From NCBI GenBank assembly GCA_900550775.1, contig URTH01000106.1, positions 1-6,423 on the forward strand: a DNA stretch of 6,423 nucleotides, in the 5' to 3' direction. The notes below the pieces were generated by a model, which searched no databases, was not told the origin of the DNA, and saw only the letters and a program-made list of their open reading frames with translations. This document shows, piece after piece, positions 1 through 6,423 of this stretch (its first letter is position 1; each line of letters opens with the position of its first letter). Source of the DNA: an uncultured Eubacteriales bacterium (GTDB taxonomy: Bacteria > Bacillota > Clostridia > Monoglobales > Monoglobaceae). The position numbers were made by a program, and so were the translations under genes.

Positions 1-418
1 CGATCAGCAGTCCGATTGCCAGCACGTCCAAAACCATCCCGACCGAGAGTTTTTTCTTTTTACAATAGATCAAAATTGTCAGGCAGGCGCCGATCACGCC
101 GCCATAGATTGCCAGACCGCCGCTGCGGATATCCAGGATAGAAAGCCAGTCATCCCGATACATATCCCAGCTGAACGCGACATAGTAGAGCCGCGCGCCG
201 ACGATTGCCGCCGGCACTGCAAGCAGAATCATATTCAGCAAATCGTCCTGGCTCAAGCCGACCCGTTTGGATTCATAAAATCCGTACAAAATCGCAAGGC
301 AAAGACCGGCGGCAATCATCAGTCCGTACCAATAGACCGAAACGCCGAAAATCCGAAACGCAACCCGGCTGACCTCAAAATCAAGGCCAAGGCCGGAAAA
401 TGTAATTTGGTTAATCAA
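1..418 (-). CDS. lgt: Prolipoprotein diacylglyceryl transferase (Lgt), N-terminal part, cut by the window edge
   Basis: Lgt is the integral membrane enzyme that moves diacylglycerol from phosphatidylglycerol onto the lipobox cysteine of prolipoproteins, the first step of bacterial lipoprotein maturation. I translated this frame by hand: 139 codons are present, starting LINQITFSGLGLDF and still open at base 1. Visible family marks are the VYWYG segment (residues 28-32), GARLYYV (about 74-80) and the loop RSGGLAIYGGVIG (98-110), which matches the Lgt signature around the E. coli His103 loop, here with Tyr105 at that position. Hydrophobic stretches at about 27-47, 60-82, 100-118 and 125-139 fit its transmembrane helices. 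I chose the TTG at 418-416 because GAGGGGG lies 8 nt upstream; in-frame GTG (427) and ATG (442) starts have no well-placed site. It follows ymfH after 38 nt with no terminator, so it is probably the third gene of that operon. The C-terminal half is outside the window. Confidence 0.93.
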   Translation of the reverse strand, partial: MINQITFSGLGLDFEVSRVAFRIFGVSVYWYGLMIAAGLCLAILYGFYESKRVGLSQDDLLNMILLAVPAAIVGARLYYVAFSWDMYRDDWLSILDIRSGGLAIYGGVIGACLTILIYCKKKKLSVGMVLDVLAIGLLI

Positions 419-426
419 CTTTGACA

Positions 427-433
427 CCCCCTC
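427..433 (-). promoter_or_regulatory. Shine-Dalgarno site for lgt that selects a TTG start
   Basis: The minus strand reads GAGGGGG, then 8 nt (TGTCAAAG), then TTG. This spacing favours TTG at 418 over the in-frame GTG at 427, which overlaps the site, and over the ATG at 442, which has no purine-rich site at a usable distance. The TTG start also places the conserved INQITF segment directly at the N terminus. This is inference from spacing; an N-terminally longer protein cannot be excluded. Confidence 0.6.
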
Positions 434-456
434 AGATCGCATACGCCGCAAGCCGG

Positions 457-1758
457 CTAGGCTTGATCGGCATCCGGTGGCCGAACCACCGAAAGCACCG
501 CGTTTTTGGTATCAAAATGGGTGCGCAGCCGCGCGTCAACGGCCTCTTTGGTGACGGCTGACACCGCCGCGCGGAACGAAAGCGGATCATCGCCTGCCAT
601 CAGTCGGCGAAGCAGCGCGTTGCCCATCCGCTCCACACTGTTAAAGGTGCGGATATAACCGGCGATCAGCACCTTTTTGGCCCGCGCCAGCTCTTCCTCT
701 AAAATACCGCTTTGCTGCAACTCCTCCAACCGGCCGAGCACTCTTTGGTACACCTGCTCCGGATCCTTGGATTCGCCGCCGATTAAGGTAAAGCCATAGC
801 TTTTGGAGCGTTCCGTCTCCGCGTCAAAGGAACTGTCAATGAGTCCCTCTTCGTAAAGCTGCATATAAAAATCACTGCTCTTGCCAAAGGCAGATTCCAA
901 AATCAGCTCGGTCGCGATTTCCTTTTGCTCCCGCTCTGCCGCGTCACCGCCAAGATCGTGATCCTTAAACCCGATCCGAAACATCGGCTGCGCCACCAAA
1001 AGCCGCTGTTCGATCTTTTCTGTATTCCGCGCCGCCGGCTCACTTACCTTGGCACGCGGAATCTGTCCGAGATTCTTTGCCGCGTCAACATGCCGATCCA
1101 CATAGGAAAGCGCCGTTTCCATATCAATATCCCCCACCAGAACCAGCATCATATTTGCCGGGTTATAAAAGGTGCGGTAGCAATCATACAAAAGCTTCGG
1201 CGTGATATGCGAGATGCTCTCCACCGTACCGGCAATATCCAGCTTGACCGGATGGTTGCGGTACATCGCCGAGAGCGCATTGAAGAACACGCGCCAGTCC
1301 GGGTCGTCATCGTACATGCGGATTTCCTGGCCGATGATGCCCTGCTCCTTTGCCACGTTTTCATCCGTAAAATACGGGTGATTGACAAATTCCAAAAGGA
1401 TATCCAGATTTTCATAAAAATGGTCGGTACACGAGAACAAATATGCCGTCATATCAAAACTGGTAAACGCATTGCTGCTGGCGCCCGTTTTTGCAAACAG
1501 GTCAAACGCGTTGCCGCCGTCCTCCTGTTCAAACAGCTTATGCTCCAGATAATGCGCAATGCCGTCCGGCACGGTCGTCATTTCCGCATCGCCCGGCACA
1601 AGAAAGCTTCGGTCAATGGAACCGTACTCCGTCCCGTAAATCGCATAGTATTTGTTAAATCCCTTTTTGGGAAACACATAAACGCGCAGGCCGCTTTCGT
1701 GTACCGTATACTGCATTTCCTCGCCCAGCTGCTCGTTTCTTACGGTTTTAATCTTCAT
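457..1758 (-). CDS. ymfH: M16-family zinc metallopeptidase, YmfH-like, catalytic-type subunit
   Basis: This is a 433-residue M16 (pitrilysin/processing-peptidase) homologue. The inverted zinc motif HYLEH is at residues 69-73 (His69, Glu72 catalytic, His73). The third ligand is probably Glu145 in EQGIIGQEI, with Glu138 seven residues before it, as in the mitochondrial processing peptidase beta subunit. No signal peptide or membrane segment is visible, so it is probably cytoplasmic. The C-terminal half has LYEEGLIDSS where active-partner families keep an Arg/Tyr pair, so the Arg is missing. In Bacillus subtilis, ymfF and ymfH have been linked to 5-aminopentanol modification of elongation factor P; applying that here is inference, and the substrate is unknown. 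The start is uncertain: ATG at 1758 lies 9 nt after GGAGGGGAGG, while ATG at 1767 adds MRS and lies 5 nt after the first GGAGG. It overlaps the end of ymfF by 11 nt (20 with the longer start), suggesting translational coupling. Confidence 0.9.
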   Translation of the reverse strand: MKIKTVRNEQLGEEMQYTVHESGLRVYVFPKKGFNKYYAIYGTEYGSIDRSFLVPGDAEMTTVPDGIAHYLEHKLFEQEDGGNAFDLFAKTGASSNAFTSFDMTAYLFSCTDHFYENLDILLEFVNHPYFTDENVAKEQGIIGQEIRMYDDDPDWRVFFNALSAMYRNHPVKLDIAGTVESISHITPKLLYDCYRTFYNPANMMLVLVGDIDMETALSYVDRHVDAAKNLGQIPRAKVSEPAARNTEKIEQRLLVAQPMFRIGFKDHDLGGDAAEREQKEIATELILESAFGKSSDFYMQLYEEGLIDSSFDAETERSKSYGFTLIGGESKDPEQVYQRVLGRLEELQQSGILEEELARAKKVLIAGYIRTFNSVERMGNALLRRLMAGDDPLSFRAAVSAVTKEAVDARLRTHFDTKNAVLSVVRPPDADQA

Positions 1759-3037
1759 GCTGCGCATCCTCCCCTCCGCTTTCGATTCCCTTTAAGAAGT
1801 AAATGGTATCCGGCGTCACTTTTTGCATGACGTCTTTGATCTCCTCCCGCGTGACGGCATTTAAGCACTGCAGCAGGGCATCCAAATCCTGTTGCTGCCC
1901 CATCATAACCTGACTTAAATAATAGTCCTCCATGCCGCGGAGGCTGTCTTTGATCGAATGGATTCCCGTTGCCATGTATTTTTTGGCCGCGGCAATCTCC
2001 GCGTCCGTGATCTCGCCCTGTTTCATCTTATCAAGCTGCACCATAATCTCGTCATACGCCGCCTGATAATTTTTGGTCTCAATGCCGGAGCTGATCATCA
2101 TCACGCTCTTCATACGGTCGGTACGGCAGCCGGCGTAATAGGCCAGGCTCAGCTTTTCACGCACATTCTGAAACAGCTTGGAAAACGGACTGCCGCCAAA
2201 GATGCAGCTTGCCAGCATCAGCGCATAATATTCCTTTGCCGTCGGCTCTACACCGCAGCACAGGCCGATGGCAAGCTTGCTCTGCGCGACATCGATCTCT
2301 TCCACAATTTTTTGCACCGCCTTGCGGTTTGACACGGCAACGCGGGTCTTACCGTAGTCCGCCTCTCGCGGAAGAAGCCGTGCGGCAAACGTCCGCATCA
2401 CCGCCGCGACGTTTTCTTCGTCCACCGTGCCGTTCATAAAGATATCCACCTTGGCGTTTTCCAGCACAAAGCGGTAAAAATCATAAAGCCCTTTCGGCGT
2501 GATTTCGTCCAAGTCCTCAACATAGCCGGCCTCAAACATGCCGTAGCCCTCTTTGCCGAACATCGCCTCCCGGCACTTGACATCGGTGTATTCCTTTTTG
2601 TCGTTGATAAGTCCTAAGATCGCCTGTTTCAGGTTCTCCTTTTCGCCGTCTACGTATTCGGGCAGAAAGCCGCCGTCCTTTGTCAGCGGCGCAAACACAA
2701 ACTCCTCCAGAAATTCAAGCACCGCAGCGGTCAGGTTTTCCCCGATATAGGTGTCCGCGATATAATCCATGGTAAAATACAAAACCTCACAGTCGCCCTT
2801 AAGGCGCACACCGGCACCGCAGGCCGCACTGTATAAATCCGCCAGCCGCTTTGCCATATCGCTCAGCTTGGGGTATTTTTGAGAACCGCGCTTGAGCACA
2901 GACGGCAAAAGCGCCGCATAGGTTACGGTCTCCCGTTTCAGCGGTATATGAAAAAATATACTCAAGGTGTTGGTCTTAAACTTGGGATCGTTTAAAATCC
3001 GCAGATCAACGCCTTTGCAAATCGATTTTGTCTGCAT
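1748..3037 (-). CDS. ymfF: M16-family peptidase homologue, YmfF-like, non-catalytic subunit
   Basis: This is a 429-residue M16-fold protein without the HxxEH zinc motif: the matching region (residues about 43-52) reads LLPSVLKRGS. It keeps the C-terminal half signature FGGSPFSKLFQNVREKLSLAYY (residues about 280-301, written here as its key elements), with Arg293 and Tyr300 as the Arg/Tyr pair that M16 non-catalytic halves supply to the partner's substrate site. It is therefore probably the inactive partner of the YmfH-like protein encoded next. The start at 3037 (MQTKSICKG) is set by AAGGAGG 7 nt upstream (3045-3051). The longer frame to 3130 would begin inside the terminator and upstream of the promoter, so I reject it. 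It is the first gene of the operon. Its stop TAA lies inside the start region of ymfH. The role in EF-P modification is known for the Bacillus homologue only; here it is inferred. Confidence 0.88.
   Translation of the reverse strand: MQTKSICKGVDLRILNDPKFKTNTLSIFFHIPLKRETVTYAALLPSVLKRGSQKYPKLSDMAKRLADLYSAACGAGVRLKGDCEVLYFTMDYIADTYIGENLTAAVLEFLEEFVFAPLTKDGGFLPEYVDGEKENLKQAILGLINDKKEYTDVKCREAMFGKEGYGMFEAGYVEDLDEITPKGLYDFYRFVLENAKVDIFMNGTVDEENVAAVMRTFAARLLPREADYGKTRVAVSNRKAVQKIVEEIDVAQSKLAIGLCCGVEPTAKEYYALMLASCIFGGSPFSKLFQNVREKLSLAYYAGCRTDRMKSVMMISSGIETKNYQAAYDEIMVQLDKMKQGEITDAEIAAAKKYMATGIHSIKDSLRGMEDYYLSQVMMGQQQDLDALLQCLNAVTREEIKDVMQKVTPDTIYFLKGIESGGEDAQHED
1768..1777 (-). promoter_or_regulatory. 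Ribosome binding site for ymfH inside the end of ymfF
   Basis: The minus strand reads GGAGGGGAGG directly before ATGCGCAGCATG. It serves two possible starts: ATG at 1767 (5 nt from the first GGAGG) or ATG at 1758 (9 nt from the second). The site encodes part of the YmfF tail (SGGEDAQHED), so the two genes are physically interlocked and probably translationally coupled. Confidence 0.7.
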
Positions 3038-3070
3038 GGTCTCTCCTCCTTTTTCCTGCTGCTTCCTTTT

Positions 3071-3079
3071 ATTATACCA
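3071..3079 (-). promoter_or_regulatory. Extended -10 promoter of the ymfF-ymfH-lgt operon
   Basis: The minus strand reads TGGTATAAT: a perfect TATAAT (3076-3071) with the extended -10 TG one base upstream. No good TTGACA-like hexamer lies 16-18 bp upstream; TTGATG is 23 bp away, too far. A promoter that relies on the extended -10 explains this. Transcription would start near 3064, giving a leader of about 27 nt with AAGGAGG just before the ymfF ATG. It sits downstream of the terminator of the preceding unit, so it gives the M16/lgt genes their own transcription. Confidence 0.75.
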
Positions 3080-3115
3080 ATGATTTTGGCATTTGATACC
3101 ATCAAAATCGGAAAA

Positions 3116-3145
3116 GGCGCGCCGCTGCAAATGCAGCAGCGCGCC
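3116..3145 (-). terminator. Intrinsic terminator after the HIT gene, able to act in both directions
   Basis: A 13-bp stem with one mismatch (GGCGCGCCGCTGC at 3116-3128 against GCAGCAGCGCGCC at 3133-3145) closes an AAAT loop. On the minus strand it is followed by TTTTCCGATTTT, and it lies 21 nt past the HIT stop codon, so it ends the alaS-HIT transcript. On the plus strand it is followed after CCG by a run of eight T, which is the stronger U-tract, so it could also stop antisense transcription coming from the ymfF side. Confidence 0.82.
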
Positions 3146-3166
3146 CCGTTTTTTTGCATTGATGCA

Positions 3167-3508
3167 TCAGCCCGGAGGCCATCCGAGATTTCGGCCGGCC
3201 AGCAAATGAAAATGCAGATGCCCGACCGTCTGACCGCCGTCCTCACCGCAGTTATTGACAATGCGATAGCCGTTTTCCGCAAAGCCCTGCTCTTTGGCAA
3301 GCTTTGCCGCAACCGCAAAAATGTGTCCGACCACGGCAGCATTCTCCTCCGTCAGTTCGTTGGCAGAGGCAATGTGTGCCTTTGGCACCATCACCATATG
3401 CACCGGCGCCTGCGGCGCAATGTCCGCGAAAACGTACACCAAATCGTCCTCATAGATTTTTGTGGACGGGATTTCTCCTTTTATGATACTGCAAAATAAG
3501 CAATCCAT
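3167..3508 (-). CDS. HIT (histidine triad) family protein, HinT-like purine nucleotide phosphoramidase
   Basis: This 113-residue protein has the full length of the HinT branch. The histidine triad HLHFHLL is at residues 97-103, with the catalytic His expected at 99 of His97/His99/His101. The N terminus MDCLFCSIIKGEIPS carries the CxxC (Cys3, Cys6) that, with His45 and a triad His, binds structural zinc in many bacterial members. The conserved NNCGEDGGQTVGH segment precedes the triad. Family members hydrolyse nucleoside 5'-phosphoramidates and aminoacyl-adenylates, and the protein is cytosolic. AGGGG ends 7 nt before the ATG and overlaps the alaS stop region: the gap between genes is 10 nt, so it is cotranscribed and perhaps coupled with alaS. 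Since HinT enzymes can cleave aminoacyl-AMP, the pairing with a tRNA synthetase is suggestive, but the link is inference. The true substrate cannot be read from sequence. Confidence 0.94.
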   Translation of the reverse strand: MDCLFCSIIKGEIPSTKIYEDDLVYVFADIAPQAPVHMVMVPKAHIASANELTEENAAVVGHIFAVAAKLAKEQGFAENGYRIVNNCGEDGGQTVGHLHFHLLAGRNLGWPPG

Positions 3509-3518
3509 CTTGTCACCC

Positions 3519-6236
<2,718 letters not shown>

Positions 6237-6242
6237 CCTTTC

Positions 6243-6271
6243 ATTATAGCAAGCTTTTTCTCATCCGTCAA
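6243..6271 (-). promoter_or_regulatory. Sigma-A-type promoter of alaS
   Basis: The minus strand shows -35 TTGACG (6271-6266), a 17-bp spacer, and a perfect -10 TATAAT (6248-6243). Five of six -35 bases match consensus and the spacing is optimal. The start site should be near 6236, about 84 nt before the alaS ATG. It lies between the upstream terminator and the gene, as expected for the first gene of a unit. Confidence 0.88.
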
Positions 6272-6312
6272 GTATCGGACAAAAAGATATTCTGTCCCCT
6301 TCGCACCGACAC

Positions 6313-6337
6313 AAAAAAGAAGGGCGAGTAGCCCTTC
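6313..6337 (-). terminator. Intrinsic terminator of an upstream minus-strand unit
   Basis: On the minus strand GAAGGGC (6337-6331), loop TACTC and GCCCTTC (6325-6319) form a perfect 7-bp stem followed by six T (6318-6313). This is a classic Rho-independent terminator, placed about 40 bp upstream of the alaS -35. It is framed by an outer inverted repeat, CGACAC (6351-6346) and GTGTCG (6312-6307). Confidence 0.85.
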
Positions 6338-6384
6338 CTTCGAACGTGTCGATAAACCTATTTCGCGAAAAATTTCATTTCGAT

Positions 6385-6423
6385 CTAATCGCCGTCCCCC
6401 GTTCCGCCATTGCCGTCTCGGCT
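6385..6423 (-). CDS. Possible 3' end of an upstream gene (Gly/Asp-rich tail), very uncertain
   Basis: A minus-strand gene should end shortly before the terminator at 6337-6313. One frame gives SRDGNGGTGDGD then TAG (6387-6385), a Gly/Asp-rich tail of a kind seen at C termini of some surface or cell-wall proteins. Another frame gives AETAMAERGTAIRSK then TGA (6377-6375). Only 12-15 codons are visible, so neither the frame nor the product can be settled. The rest of 6153-6423 holds only regulatory sequence. Confidence 0.25.
   Translation of the reverse strand, partial: SRDGNGGTGDGD

Noticed and set aside
925..1830. Long plus-strand open frame of 301 codons
   Set aside because: It lies antisense to ymfH, whose product has clear M16 motifs. 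The composition (many Arg/His/Ile, no domain) is that of a shadow frame, and it has no plausible ribosome site or promoter.
1748..3130. N-terminally extended YmfF (31 more residues, from 3130)
   Set aside because: The extension starts in the terminator stem and upstream of the extended -10. The start at 3037 has AAGGAGG at 7 nt.

Overview
The window holds five minus-strand genes in one direction. In transcription order from high to low coordinates they are alaS (alanyl-tRNA synthetase), a HIT/HinT-family nucleotide-binding protein, two M16-family peptidase homologues (ymfF-like and ymfH-like) and the 5' part of lgt (prolipoprotein diacylglyceryl transferase), which runs off the left edge. The products look like a low-to-mid-GC Gram-positive lineage, most likely a Clostridia/Eubacteriales anaerobe. 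The reasons are the YmfF/YmfH pair, the Cys-rich Firmicutes-type AlaRS segment, strong purine-rich Shine-Dalgarno sites and sigma-A consensus promoters. The coding bias is moderately GC-rich, as in many gut Clostridia. The taxonomy is inference from protein character only.

Layout: 6423-6313 carries what is probably the 3' end of an upstream minus-strand transcription unit, closing in an intrinsic terminator. A near-perfect promoter (TTGACG-17-TATAAT, 6271-6243) drives alaS through a leader of about 84 nt that can fold but has no T-box. alaS and the HIT gene are 10 nt apart and share a transcript that ends in a GC-rich hairpin at 3145-3116. A second promoter with a perfect extended -10 (TGGTATAAT, 3079-3071) starts the ymfF-ymfH-lgt operon. 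ymfF and ymfH overlap, and lgt follows after 38 nt.

The most striking point is an in-frame TAA at 5616-5618 in alaS. It sits at residue 179 of an otherwise intact 877-codon reading frame, with no frameshift. A GAA-to-TAA single-base change explains it. Since alaS is normally essential and single copy, this is a sequence error, a minority or recent mutation, or a real lesion backed up elsewhere.

Functionally, the first unit is translation and nucleotide housekeeping. The second unit pairs an M16 subunit carrying the metal site (YmfH) with one lacking it but keeping the C-terminal Arg/Tyr motif (YmfF), followed by the membrane enzyme that lipidates prolipoproteins. I see no mobile element, CRISPR array, tRNA or rRNA. 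Apart from the alaS stop, this is an ordinary core-genome region, and I do not claim a new system here.
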